Shown one piece after another: positions 11,130-21,824 of a stretch of DNA of 64,000 nt. The first letter of the stretch is position 1. Every line of letters begins with the position of its first letter. The position numbers were made by a program, and so were the translations under genes. The DNA is from Pictodentalium vernedei (taxonomy: Eukaryota > Mollusca > Scaphopoda > Dentaliida > Dentaliidae): positions 390,454,674-390,518,673 of the forward strand of contig CM062289.1 in NCBI GenBank assembly GCA_031216915.1, read 5' to 3'. The notes under the pieces were generated by a model. That model did not search any database. It worked only from the letters and a program-made list of their open reading frames with translations, and was not told where the DNA came from.

Positions 11130-11545
11130 AACTATTTAGTAACACGACCGAAGACGACTCTTGAAAAGAAAAACATTTGAATAACTAAACATTTTCATTT
11201 TCGCTGAAAAATATAGCTTATGATCCCTCTTTACCCCTTTACCCAACGCAGCGGCAAAAACCTGCCAACGATATTTGCAAAAATCACAGTTAAATTTTCG
11301 TTGTTTTTCCACTTTTGTCCAAAAATATAACCTATGACTCCTCATTGGAACTGAGCTCAACGAGCTCGTTCCAATGAGGGGTCATAAGTTATGTTTTTGA
11401 CGAAAAGAATAGTTATTGAAGCATTTTGTTTGTAAGTGTCGTCTGCCTTTTTTGTTGGGTAAAGGGTTAAAACGAGCCCAACGAGTTCGATATCGCGAGT
11501 CAAGATAGCACTGGTCGATTATCCGTTACGTTAGGAGTTAGGAAA
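11130..11545. repeat. TTAA-MITE inserted inside an older copy of itself
   Basis: An inner copy (about 11236-11467) has termini CCCTTTACCCAACGC and GTTGGGTAAAGGG and a strong GAGCTCAACGAGCTC core. It interrupts an older copy whose halves are at 11130-11235 (cgaagacgactcttg ... aatatagcttatgatccc) and 11470-11545 (ending ggaaagggtta). Confidence 0.75.
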
Positions 11546-11679
11546 GGGTTAATTTGTCAATCAGACTGACAGTACAGAATATTTATGAATTTAAAAACTT
11601 CCCAAGACGGACACCTTCTACCCCAATCCTACAACCGTGTGTAATCAATGCCACGTATTATCTCAAATACAACGATTAC

Positions 11680-11780
11680 CTGATAACTGGCAGTTATTGT
11701 GCCGTTTTGGTAGGTTCCACCAACTGACAACCAGCCTTCACCCGACCAAGCCCAATGTGTAACTACAGGATAGATGAATG
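11680..11780 (-). CDS. amt: ammonium transporter, internal exon 4
   Basis: This 101-nt exon has acceptor TTTTTTCAG and donor GTAATC. With the G left over from exon 3 it encodes AFIYPVVTHWAWSGEGWL and continues to ASYQ at a phase-0 donor. The motif YPxxxHWxWxxxGWL is a hallmark of Amt proteins, around TM4 and the following loop. It joins directly to DFAGSG of exon 5, reproducing the normal family order. The extracellular stretch between the WL and DFAG motifs contains an NGT N-glycosylation sequon. Confidence 0.93.
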
Positions 11781-11955
11781 CTGAAAAAATAGCGAATAAA
11801 AAAAGTCTGTTACTTTAACTGGTATAATGTTGGAAACCCATATTTGGGGCTTTGTTATTAAATGCAGGTATAGCAATTGAAAAAGGCTTCATATTCTGTG
11901 GATGGGCTTCAAATTATCTTTGAAGCGAACTTATTTAGGTTGTGTGCATTAGATT

Positions 11956-12021
11956 TGCCTTGTTACAATTTATGGGAGAGTGCTTATATACACTCTCCCG
12001 GAAATTGTAACAAGGCAAAAA
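11956..12021. repeat. hairpin
   Basis: TTGCCTTGTTACAATTT and its reverse complement flank GGGAGAGTG...CACTCTCCC, an inverted repeat of about 28 bp per arm. Confidence 0.75.
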
Positions 12022-12184
12022 CGTGTGAACAAATTTTGACGACCAAAAACAAATTACATTAGCACTTTACCACTTCATGCTTGCAAAGTAGTTTAAGTTT
12101 CCGATCACTTACAGCATCTGTGCTGCAACCGCAACAAGCAGAAAATCAAGCCTCGCATAACATTTATATTCAATTATTAATTGT

Positions 12185-12400
12185 TGTTTAAGGTTACATA
12201 TTTCTGCACAATGTCTAATCGTGATCGCAATATGCATGGGTATAAACTCAAGTGCAGCCAATAGTTTATACCCATGTTTCCCAAATTCAGAAACCTTCCA
12301 CCCCAGACATCGGTGACCGAGTTCTACTTTACCCTAAAAAAGAGCTTGTTTACCACAGTAAAGAAGTACTGCTTCACTTCCAGGTGTTCCCGCGGGGATA
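12185..12400 (-). mobile_element. second short-element family sharing the SINE tail
   Basis: It begins with the same tail as the SINEs (GTGTTTAAGGTTACATATTT, 'gcacaatgtctaatcgtgatcg') but continues into a different body ('ttatacccatgtttccca', 'tttaccctaaaaaagagctt'). Similar bodies occur at 27.80-28.02 kb and, less complete, near 28.97-29.06 kb. Sharing a 3' tail between different bodies is typical of elements copied by one LINE machinery. Confidence 0.65.
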
Positions 12401-12471
12401 GCATTTATATAATAAGTTAATAACTATGCAGCTCACGTTAGAGAGCATAAAGTGCGTAGTCCGATATCTAT

Positions 12472-12645
12472 GTTAGGGGTGGGGGCACAGGGATCGTGGT
12501 GGGGGCACAGGGATCGTTTTGGGGGACCAAGCACTCTAATACCGGAGACGTATCCCGGCGATCGAAATCTTGAGTTTGGGAAAGGTATAGTGGTGGTGTT
12601 CCTCTCGCGTTGGAGTGGTGGTGTTCCTCTCACGCTGGTGCGGCA
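12472..12645. repeat. two short tandem duplications
   Basis: GGTGGGGGCACAGGGATCG is repeated at 12478-12518, and TGGAGTGGTGGTGTTCCTCT-type units are repeated at about 12587-12640. Open frames on both strands here reflect the repeats. Confidence 0.6.
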
Positions 12646-12841
12646 TTCGGTGCTCGAGAAATACAATAAAAACTCTCCACTTCTCCCGTACTCCACCCTT
12701 ATTGTGTTCTGTCTTAAGATTCTATCAGTAGAAACCAGATCTCCGGGTTCTACCAGTTGAAAAATGAGTCCTAGCATCTACTTGTATCTTATGAGATGTG
12801 ACCTGTACTATATGGAAGTCCAGTTTTAACAGTCAGAAATT

Positions 12842-12925
12842 ACCATGACAACACAACATGGCGCCACTACGTCACGTGACATGACGTCACTTCCGAGGTC
12901 ATCCACCGAGGTCATCCAACCTCCA
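12842..12925 (-). promoter_or_regulatory. promoter-motif repeat, short copy
   Basis: It contains an RFX-like TACCATGACAAC, the palindromic E-box GTCACGTGAC (12871-12880) and a CRE, TGACGTCA (12882-12889). The order and spacing match those at 36.16 and 60.62 kb, on the opposite strand. It is a fragment of the same dispersed sequence. Confidence 0.6.
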
Positions 12926-13301
12926 CCTCATATGTACCTGACATACTACTCACCTTTAATAGTGGATGAGCCTTTCCAAATTCATAAGTGACTTGCATGC
13001 CTGTGTATTTGATTCCAGTGAATGCAGTACACCCTGCTATAGTAGGTGAGCCTGGGTGTAAGTATACGTACTTGGCAGAATTTAACTGTATAGTTCGTAT
13101 CATGGACACAGACGCAGGCGCGGCCATTCTAATATGGCAGCATAGCCTTTTCATCCAATTTTTATTTCACAGAAAATTCTTTGAATACCCGCACCAGAGC
13201 AGTAGTAAAGAAAATGTGTCCACTACTTAGAATTTCTGCTCTAAACGAATTGGCGCCAATCCTCTGACCAGGATCATACGCTGTTTTTAATTAAGATTTA
13301 A

Positions 13302-13516
13302 CCCTTTGAAAACGAAAGACCGCTTTTTTCCGGTTCAGGATCGTGATATAACCTGACTTCATTAAGTAGGTTGTTGCTCGGTGAATTTGTGTGGTAGACC
13401 AATCAAGATTTTCAACGTGCAGCACCAAGGCTGCACGTTGAAAATAGTGATTGGTCTTCGTCCAAGTGATTGATAACAGTGCACTGACGTGGAAGATACC
13501 ACCAGGGTTCAAAGAG
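13302..13516. repeat. TTAA-flanked MITE, second family
   Basis: Flanked by TTAA (13298-13301 and 13517-13520), with termini CCCTTTGAAAACG and GTTCAAAGAG. The centre is a palindrome, TTTTCAACGTGCAGC/GCTGCACGTTGAAAA. It shares 'gtagaccaatca' and 'tggaagataccac' with the element at 55065-55260, which interrupts a LINE. Confidence 0.8.
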
Positions 13517-13717
13517 TTAAACTAGACCTGTATTACTTTTAACATTTCTTTCTGATTGCAAGTCCCGTTTTTTCTTATCGTGCTATTCAGTGCGTCATTT
13601 AAGCACCACTGAATCCACCGACCGGCTGTAGTATACTTGTAAATAACTGGAAGTGTCAGAGGCGTCGCGAAGATGACAGATTGACGGGGCGATGGGGGCA
13701 AACCAGATTAAAATGTT

Positions 13718-13778
13718 CAAACTACATCACCAAGGCGTGCCTTCCTCGAAGGCATGCCTTGATGATGTAGTTTGAATA
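13718..13778. repeat. hairpin
   Basis: AAACTACATCA...CAAGGC and its complement form arms of about 25 bp with a short loop. Confidence 0.7.
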
Positions 13779-13782
13779 TTTA

Positions 13783-15460
13783 TTATCCCCGCATTTTCAA
13801 AAATGCGGGGATATTGTCGTGATCTCCGTCCGTCCGTCCGTCCGTCCGTCCGTCACACCCTGAAAGGCTCCTAGGGTATTCAATTCGAAACGTTTAAACT
13901 ATGCTAATGTGTTCAGGTAACATCTCTAGATGTGTATGAAGGTTTCGGAATTTGGATTTTGCCCTCGGTGGTTCCAGTGGAACCACTTTTATCGTTAGAA
14001 AATCAGTTTTCATCGAAAGGCTCCTAAGGTATTTAATTCGAAACGTTTAAACTATGCTAATGTGTTCAGGTAACATCTCTAGATGTGCATGAAGGTTTCG
14101 GTATTTTGATTTTGCCCCTAGTGGTTCCAGTGGAACCACTTTTATTGTTAGAAAATCAGTTTTCATCGAAAGGCTCCGAGGGTATTCATTTCGAAACGTT
14201 TAAACTATGCTAATGTGTTCAGGTAACATCTCTAGATGTGCATGAAGGTTTCGGAATTTTGATTTTGTCCCCGGTGGTTCCAGTGGAACCACTTTTAACG
14301 TTAGAGAATCAGTTTTCATCGAAAGGCTCCTAGGGTATTTAATTCGAAATGTTTAAACTATGCTAATGTGTTGAGGTAGTATCTGGAGATGTGCATGAAG
14401 ATTTTGGAATTTTGATTTTGCCCCCGGTGGTTCCAGTGGAACCACTTTTATCGTTAGAAAATCAGTTTTCATCGAAAGGCTCCTAGGGTATTTAATTCGA
14501 AACGTTTAAACTATGCTAATGTGTTCAGGTAACATCTCTAGATGTGTATGAAGGTTGCGGAATTTTGACTTTGCCCCCGGTGGTTCCAGTGAAACCACTT
14601 TTATCGTTAGAGAAAATCAGTTTTCATCGAAAAACTCCTAGGGTATTCAATTCGAAATGTTTAAACTATGCTAATGTGTTCAGGTAACATCTCTAGATGT
14701 GCATGAAGATTTCGGAATTTTGATTTTGCCCCCGGTGGTTCCAGTGGAATCACTTTTATCGTAAGAAAATCAGTTTTCATCGAAAGGCTCCTATGGTATT
14801 TAATTTGAAACGCTTAAACCATGCTAATGTGTTCAGGTAACATCTCTAGATGTCCATGAAGGTTTTGGAATTTTGATTTTGCCCCCGGTGGAACCACTTT
14901 TATTGTTAGAAAATCAGTTTTCTTCGAAAGGCTCCTAGGCTATTTAATTCGAAAAGTTAAAACTATGCTAAGGTGTTCAGGTAACATCTCTAGATGTGCA
15001 TGAAGGCTTCGGAATTTTGATTTGACCCCCGACGGTTCCAGTGGAACCACTTTTATCATTGAAAAATCAGTTTTCATCGAAAGTTTTCTAGGATATTTAA
15101 TTTGAATCGTATAAACTATGCTAATGTGTTCATGTAGCATCACTAGATGTGTATGAAGGTTTTGGGATTTTGATTTTGCCCCAGGTGGTTCCAGTGGAAC
15201 CACTTTTATTGTTAGAAAATCAGTTTTCATCAAAAGTCTCTTAGGGTATTTAATTCGAAACGTTTAAACTATGCTAATGTGTTCAGGTAACATTCTAGAT
15301 CTGCATGAAGGTTTTGGAATTTTGATTTTGCCCCAGGTGGTTCCAGTGGAAACACTTTTATCGTTAGAAAATCAGTTTTCATCGAAAGGCTCCTTGGGTA
15401 TTAATTCGAAACGTTAAGACTATGCTAAGGTGTTGCTAAGGAATTGCGGGGATACACCAT
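13783..15460 (-). mobile_element. helitron-like pearl/HINE-type element
   Basis: Read on the minus strand it has a tandem array, then a (ACGG)n microsatellite (plus strand CCGT repeats at 13829-13853), then a hairpin made from ATCCCCGCATTTT and its complement near 13788-13815. This order resembles bivalve pearl elements and other short helitron-related elements. The other end carries GCGGGGATAC near 15447. It encodes no RepHel protein, so it would be non-autonomous. The family assignment comes from layout, not from a match search. Confidence 0.65.
13863..15436 (+). repeat. tandem array of 153-bp units, about 10.3 copies
   Basis: Units begin with AAAGGCTCC or a close variant at 13863, 14016, 14169, 14322, 14475, 14630, 14783, 14927, 15080, 15233 and 15385. 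Spacing is 153 in most cases, with single units of 144, 152 and 155. The unit contains GGTGGTTCCAGTGGAACCAC, a strong short palindrome. High similarity between units implies recent expansion or homogenisation. Confidence 0.93.
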
Positions 15461-16013
15461 TGTGTGGTTTGCACACAAATAACTCGATCTAGTTAGATAT
15501 GATTTTCTTTCCCAGAACTAGTCATTATCAAACTTGGCTGATATGATACCGATCTTGGCCGATATGGACCAAGTTAGAGTTATCCCCTGATGTGTTACTA
15601 GGCGCAACCAGTTTGTTTACACTGAAATGTTCACGGTTATTCGTTGAACACAATCAGGAAAATTGACGTTACCGGGCATTGTGGAGTGGTTTGAAATAGA
15701 GTTTTGTACGATGAGAAATTAATGAAGGAAATAAGTAATGATTAGGTGAACGAAGAGAAGAAAAATGAGAGTTGTACAGAACATGCATTGCAACCTAAGA
15801 TTCGGTGTCGTAAGCAGAGATTCATCGAAGAGGGACAAGATGTAGTTATTCAGATATCCGAACGTCGTGGGTTTCCCAGATAGCCGGACGATTGTCTAGT
15901 AGTACCTGCAGACAAACTTTCAAAAAAATGTACCCCCTGTGCACCTGAAGCCGAAAGTGGTAAAAAGTAGCCGAAAGTGGTAAAAATGTCAAAGGTTTAA
16001 TAAAGCAGGGTAC
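15461..16013. other. unassigned stretch
   Basis: A short direct duplication, GTAGCCGAAAGTGGTAAAAA-like, lies at 15949-15986. No gene or named element is recognised. It lies in the Amt intron between exons 3 and 4. Confidence 0.4.
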
Positions 16014-16241
16014 CTGTGATAATGAAACTGTATAAGATGTAAGCTATGAATTCACATCGTTCGGCCACAGAGCCTGAAACTATCGTAGACGCAGTCGCGG
16101 CAAAAACATACTGGAAGAAGAAAAAGGCATAATTCTCTGCTGGTAAAGATGATGAAGCAAAATACTGATGTCCAAGAAATTCATTTCCGCTTCCGAATGC
16201 AAGAGGATATCCGATCAACCAGTATGCGATGCCAGCAATAA
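16014..16241 (-). CDS. amt: ammonium transporter, internal exon 3
   Basis: This 228-nt exon has acceptor ATTACAG and donor G|GTACCC. With the carried-over base from exon 2 it encodes FIAGIAYWLIGYPLAFG, then a loop (GNEFLGHQYF...), then a helix with QYVFAATASTIVSGSVAER and a further helix starting CEFIAYILYSFIIT. YWLxGYxxAFG and the SGxxAER motif after TM3 are diagnostic of Amt transporters. The exon is phase 1 at both ends and joins exon 4 in frame. It covers about TM2-TM4. Confidence 0.95.
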
Positions 16242-16284
16242 CTGTAATGTAAAGAATAAAACATTGGTAAAAAACGTGTGTTTT

Positions 16285-16525
16285 TAACCCTTTACCAAAC
16301 CTGAAAAGCAGACGACACTTGCAAAAAAAAATTCTTGAATAACTAATTGTTTTCATTTTTTGTCTCAAAAACATAGGTTATGACCCCTCTTTGTAACGAG
16401 CTCGTCGAGCTCGTTCCAAAGAGGGGTCATAACCTATGTTTTTGAGACAAAAAATGAAAATATAATGAAAATTAATTGGCGATTTTTGAGAATAGCGGTT
16501 TTGGACGTAACGTTGGGTCAAGGGT
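16285..16525. repeat. TTAA-MITE
   Basis: Left terminus TTAACCCTTTACCAAACC, palindromic core GAGCTCGTCGAGCTC, right end GTTGGGTCAAGGGTTTAG. A SINE has inserted in the right terminus and duplicated the GGGTAAAGGGTT segment (reappearing at 16887-16898). Confidence 0.82.
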
Positions 16526-16527
16526 TT

Positions 16528-16886
16528 AGAATTTAGTATTTATTGGTGTTTAAGGTCACATATTTATGCACAATGGCTAATCATGACCGCGACAGTTTTA
16601 CGGGTGGAGGAAGCCGGAGTACCCGGAGAGAACCACCGAGAAACGGCGAGCAACTGTCAGCTCCCCAACATACTAACTCCATACATGCAGGGTAAGCATT
16701 GGTTGAAGACAAGTGCACCATCGACGTGCAGTACGCCTTAGTACACAACACCACCGTGCCCCCACGCGGGCAATGGAGATAAGGTGTCTTGCACAAGGAC
16801 ACAACGCGGTTGCCGCAGGTGGGATTCGAACCGGGGACCTCTCGGCTTGCAGCCTGCACCTCTACCTACTGAGCCACCGCGCTCCC
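16528..16886 (-). mobile_element. tRNA-headed SINE
   Basis: Full length on the minus strand: head with GTGGCTCAGTAGGTAGAGG and GGTTCGAATCC, body, and tail TATTGGTGTTTAAGGTCACA. The flanking GGGTNAAGGGTT is the probable target duplication. Confidence 0.85.
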
Positions 16887-16909
16887 GGGTAAAGGGTTAA
16901 ACACATTTT

Positions 16910-17262
16910 GGGAGCGCTGTGGCTCAATGGTTAGTCTACGACACTGGACTTCAGATCGAAAGGTCGAGGGTTCGATCTATGCCAGGGGTAACTGCGTTGT
17001 GTCGTTGGGCAGGGGACGTAATTCATATTGCCTATGTGGGTGCACGGTAGCGCTGTGTACTAAGGTGAGCTGCACGTCGATGGTGCTCTTGTTTTCAACC
17101 AATGCGAACCCTGATTGTGCGGAGTTAGTACGTTGGGAAGTCTGAAAGTTGCTTACCGCCATTCGGTGGTTCTCTCCGGCTACTCTCGTAAAAGTGTCCG
17201 TAACGAGGTTACCCTGGCTGTCAAAAGTGTCATTAAAACCCAATATAAAAAACTTCAAACCC
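16910..17262 (+). mobile_element. tRNA-headed SINE, plus orientation
   Basis: The head starts GGGAGCGCTGTGGCTCAATGG and has box B GGGTTCGATCT. The body and tail end in GTCATTAAAACCC. It is flanked by CACATTTT at 16902-16909 and again right after the tail, giving a likely short target duplication. The head differs from the neighbouring copy, so they are different subfamilies. Confidence 0.8.
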
Positions 17263-18264
17263 CACATTTTACCTAACCTAACGACCACATCTCATCACCC
17301 ACCATCACAAAAATCGACATTCAATTTTTGTTTGTTTGTATTTTTCGTCAAAACATAACTTATTAACCCCCGTTGAGACGAGCTCGTCGTGTTCGTGCAA
17401 ATAAAGGGTCCATATTCCATATATGCTATTTCGTGAATCAGCTCATTAAAAGTATAATGATATATAACTGTCTGTCGCTTGTGAATGTTGACAAGAAACA
17501 TGAAGTTACCCGTGAAATGGTCTATACTCCCTAGAGAACACACTTAAAATATGTTGCGTGGAACATTAATATTTTGAGCAGAACACATTGTGTTACATCG
17601 CTAACTTGGAAACCCTGGCACGGGTTACGGGAAGGTTCTGAGGACATGGATTGGAGAAAGGGGCTCACAGCTTTGAGTGTTCTAAATCCGGGTCGAGGGT
17701 TAAGCATACCACTGGTAAACAAACGATACCAGGATGGAGCAGAGAAAAACAAAAACAGGGTCTGGATTCCCGAGTTTACGAGAGCATAGACAATAGCTTT
17801 CGGGTTCCCACAAAGATTTCATTTGTTTCCACTGAATCCTCGGAGTTCTCGGAATGAAAACAATGGGTTAGGGTTTGTTTTCCCGACTTTGTGGGGACTT
17901 GTTTTGTCACCCAGAACAAAAGAAAAAACAGGCCCCCACAAAAATGGTTGAACAAGACTGTAGGTGTGGGCGTGAGAGTGTGTTTGGGGTGGGTGGAGGT
18001 GTATGTGTTTAGGTGGGGGTGTATGGGCACAATGCTGATGTGTGCTTATGCTCCTCTTGGCGAGTATGATTAAATTATTTCTGAACAATCCAACAAATGC
18101 AAATAAACTAGCTGATACTAGATCAAATCTCATTCAGGAGATCAATGTTAAAATGGTTAATACCCAAAGCCTCAAATTAATTGTACGGTAATAACTACCG
18201 TATATACGTGTACATATCTGCAGGTGACTTCATAGTGTTTCTACTTCGTTGTTGCCTGCCTGTA
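17263..18264. other. unassigned stretch with a MITE fragment
   Basis: Near 17310-17410 is a degraded TTAA-MITE core (aaaacataacttattaaccc ... GAGCTCGTCG). The G/T-rich stretch at 17960-18030 accounts for the open frames there. No gene is recognised. Confidence 0.45.
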
Positions 18265-19222
18265 CACTGCAAAAAAGATAGGTTCTCTTTAGAACCAAAA
18301 CTGATTCTACACGCTAAAAACTAAAGTGTTAAAAACTACACTTGAAGTGCTGTATTTAACACTTACTAAGTGCTGAACTAGCACTTTGTTCAAGTGTAGA
18401 TATCCCAGAACTTGACAGGTGTTGACAATAAGACCACTTGACAAGTGTAATGTCGCGACACTTAAAAGGAAACAACGCAGATGACGCGGATCAGGCTCGA
18501 ACTCTCGAGCCTGATCCGCGTCATCTGCGTTGTGTCCTTTTAATTATGTACCCATCAAGCGCAAATCAAATTATGGACGATTCTGGAAGAACCACCAATG
18601 CTAGACACATGTGAAGTGCCATCCATTCAAGTTTCAGATGTCTGACGATTGTAATGTCTAAGTGCTTAAAGCATTGCACTTTGAGTGTTAAAATCAAACC
18701 CTAAGAGTTAGAATGGGTTTAACACCTTTAAAGTGTCAGTTTTAACACTTTAGTTTTTAGTGTGTAATCTTGTCCCTGGGATGGAACCATCTCTGTTTAA
18801 ACAGTATTTATTTCAAATCAAATACATTTTAAAGATTAGCATTCAATTTTAACAGAATATTACATGAACTGAAGTAGATTCAGCAGTAAACTTGGAGCTT
18901 ATTCAACGCAGTCGCCAAACATTTTGAAACAAAGGAGATATGAACAGTTGGCATATCGAACCAGTTTTGGTTCTGTGAAGAACCAAAACTGGTTCGATAT
19001 GCCAACTGTTCATATCTCCTTTGCTTAATAATAATTTGAGACAACCTCGTTTAAGCTCTAAACTTACGGCTGAAACCCCCTCAATTTATGTTTAATTCTG
19101 TTAATATTTAATGTTAATCTTTATAAATTTATTTGATTTGAAATAAATACTGTTTAAACAGAACTGGTTCCATCTCAGAGACAAGATTAGATAAAGAGAA
19201 CCTATATTTTTTGCAGTGAAAA
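18265..19222. mobile_element. nested foldback elements
   Basis: Outer inverted repeats CACTGCAAAAAAGATAGG / CCTATATTTTTTGCAGTG bound the unit. Inside, a second element (about 18310-18765) has ends ACGCTAAAAACTAAAGTG / CACTTTAGTTTTTAGTGT. Inside that is a perfect palindrome of about 45 bp per arm (18473-18540, ACGCAGATGACGCGGATC...). A further palindrome at 18947-19018 includes AACCAGTTTTGGTTC. No protein is encoded. Confidence 0.8.
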
Positions 19223-19828
19223 GGCAGCCAACAATGATGTAAATGCACTTCCAAGATAAATGTATCCTATCGGCTGAGTTCCCAAGGAAGAATGTCATCA
19301 GGATTACTTTTTCAAAGCAAAGGTGGCAGTTTGGACTTGAATGGGGACTTAGAGTTAATACATGGAAATATAGAACTACGTGCGGTCGGTTTTTAGCAAT
19401 AATCTGTTTGGCTGGACTCTAATCGGATATATCATTTCAAGCCGACGCCAGCTCCAGTTCCCTTAATATATCATCAATACCTCGCGTATAGACCTACAAT
19501 AATGATTTTAAAATGGGAGAGATTAGGTCTTTGGACAGAAAAGCCGGCCATGTGAGCTCAAAAGGGGTTTATAACTTTTCTCCAGCCCACCTTGATTTCT
19601 CATTCCTCTGCCTGTGAGTAATAAAAATCAATGGTAAGCCTAGCAGGTAGTGGAATATATTAGAAATTCTATTGAGTATGGAAATGGTTTGGGGGGGGGG
19701 GGGGGGTGGTCATTGACTCATATAATCTTCTGCTGCTTGGATATTGATTCTCAGAACAGACTTATCTCTTATTACAGCCCAGTAATTATTCCTTACCTAG
19801 GAAGTTCGTTCCAGTATTCCATTGTTAT
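19223..19828. other. unassigned stretch
   Basis: A G run lies at 19690-19706. No recognisable gene or repeat. Confidence 0.4.
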
Positions 19829-20253
19829 TGTAACAGGAGGAGAGATAAGTGCGGGAGCCGGGGTTCGAACCGTCGACCTCTAGCACACAAAGCGACCGAT
19901 TTACCACGAGACTAAGAGATCCGGACCAACCAGGCTGGTTGGTAAATGGCCTTTATACCTCGACCGCTACACTACTCTCCCCTTCTTTTTAAGATTCACC
20001 ACATGTGAATCTCACCCCAGATTCCACCTCAGAGCGGTCGAAACATCCACCATGCTTCATCACAGCGTCCACAACGCCACCAACTGCTGAGGATTGGACG
20101 GGCCCCCAAATGTAACAGGAGGAGAGATAAGTGCGGGAGCCGGGGTTCGAACCGTCGACCTCTAGCACACAAAGCGACCGATTTACCACGAGACTAAGAG
20201 ATCCGGACCAACCAGGCTGGTTGGTAAATGGCCTTTATACCTCGACCGCTACA
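19829..20253 (-). mobile_element. complete TRIM (miniature LTR retrotransposon) with tRNA-like LTRs
   Basis: Two 143-bp direct repeats, 19829-19971 and 20111-20253, are identical and have TG...CA ends. They are flanked by the 4-bp duplication TTAT (19825-19828, 20254-20257). On the minus strand the first LTR is followed, after two bases, by TGGGGGCCCGTCC, matching 12 of 13 bases of a tRNA-Pro-type primer binding site as I recall it. Just before the second LTR is a polypurine tract, AAAAAGAAGGGGAGAG. The LTR has a TATAAAGG box and, further in, a tRNA-like region with box B GGTTCGAACCC. The 139-bp interior codes for nothing. Total length 425 bp is within the TRIM range. Confidence 0.9.
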
Positions 20254-20914
20254 TTATAAATTCAATCTCTCATATTTTCGTTTCTTTCCATTTGTTTTCT
20301 CAATTGTCCTTTCACACCAGAAAATGGTTCACAAGCTACCAAGGTTTGACTGATAAGATCTTTCTCAGCGTCTTCTTATTGTTATTTGTAACTGTTGTGT
20401 GAGTGGAGACGGTCACTTATAGGCTGTTAGCTTACTGCCGAATCCACACCATAGATTATTGTTAGAAATTGTACATAGTGAAGAAATTTTGAAATAAATA
20501 TTGTTTAAACTAATCGGATATATTGTTTATTTTTTAATCGAACGCACCTTTCTCTATATACACTCGCCCGCCATCTCCCACAGATCAGAGACAGGGACTG
20601 AGACCCCTCCACAGTGAATGGTGGGACAACACCCCTGTAGTTCACAGCCGAAAATTGCGTGCTAATCACCTGTCCTAGAAAAATAGCACACTTTACATAT
20701 AAATGCATTTCCATTCAGCTTTATTCGTTTACCGTTTATCCTACACAGGTTACCGGCAGTAGCATTATTTTCTAAAATAAACTTTGATTGATGGACAAGG
20801 TTTTTCATGCTACCTAATTGTACCTTCAACAATTGGTAATAACAATCCACAAACACTTATGTCGAAAATGTGTTTGGGGGAGGGGACAATCGCCCCTTTA
20901 CCTCTAACCAAGAA
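20254..20914. other. unassigned stretch
   Basis: No gene, RNA or repeat recognised. Confidence 0.4.
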
Positions 20915-20915
20915 A

Positions 20916-21008
<93 letters not shown>

Positions 21009-21009
21009 C
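20915..21009 (+). repeat. (AG)n microsatellite ending in poly-G
   Basis: About 40 AG units end in a G run at 20998-21008. The long open frames on both strands here (Arg/Glu and Ser/Leu repeats) are artefacts of the repeat. Confidence 0.95.
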
Positions 21010-21524
21010 GGTACCCTAGACAATTTAGAAGAGTATGATCCAGTAACGATAGATATATAAAACAAATTATAGAACATTCGGGTAAATTTTCCTCCCACCC
21101 CATTTGGGTACTCAACTGCATATGTTGCACAATTAACTTAAATATCCCCAAATTACTAAAAGTTCCATAGTTTAAGATCCCCCCCCCCCCCAAGAAGAGG
21201 AGTTACAACTTACAATCATCTTGTGCTTCTTCCTCTTGGTGACTTTGCCACTTACCTTGCAAACTCCCGCCCGCAGTTTTGCTTCCAGTATCCTTGTCTA
21301 CAAATTGAAGTCAGAATGGGGTATAGTCCACCTAATTTTGGGTGCGAGTGGTGTAAAAAAAACTCTCAAATTGTATCATGGTTGGTACCCAGGGACGCAG
21401 CAACAGGGATGCGGGGGGGGGGGGGGGGGGGTAGGAGGTGTACCTCTCCCTCAATTCAAAATTTCCAGTAGTAAGAATTTTTAAGCCTCTAACCATCAAC
21501 AGGTGGAAATTATTTTATTTTTTT

Positions 21525-21800
21525 TTATGTTTAAGGTCGCACATTTATGCACAATGGCTAATCATGACCGTGACAGTTTTACGGGTGGAGGAAGCCGGAG
21601 TACCCGGAGAGAACCACCGAGCAACGACGAGCAGCTGCCAGCACCCCAACATCGTAACTCCGCACTGCATCACAGGCAGGGTTAGATTGGTTGAAGACAT
21701 GCGTACCATCGACGTGCAGTACGCCTTAGTACACGGCGTCATCGTGCCCCACATGGGCAATGGGGTGAAGTGTCTTGCCCAAGGACACAACGCGGAACAG
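21525..21800 (-). mobile_element. SINE, head truncated
   Basis: Tail (TTTAAGGTCGCACATTTATG) and body (GTGGAGGAAGCCGGAGTACC ... CCCAAGGACACAACGCGG) are present. The tRNA-like head is missing after 21796. Confidence 0.8.
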
Positions 21801-21824
21801 GTGGAAATTCCATGCCCTATGGTA

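Noticed and set aside
14940..15233. 97-codon minus-strand frame with internal repeats
   Set aside because: It translates two units of the 153-bp tandem array; other units have stops or frame shifts.
13863..15436. CRISPR-like regular repeats
   Set aside because: Units are contiguous 153-bp tandem repeats without unique spacers, in a eukaryotic genome.
17776..18133. His/Pro/Thr-rich frames
   Set aside because: They are produced by a local GT/CA-rich tract; no start context or similarity.
19840..19925. Possible tRNA gene (also at 20122-20205)
   Set aside because: Box B is good, but the arms do not form a proper cloverleaf and the sequence lies in an LTR. It is annotated as tRNA-like only.
20784..21193. 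Open frames with Arg/Glu or Ser/Leu repeats on both strands
   Set aside because: They are translations of the (AG)n microsatellite.
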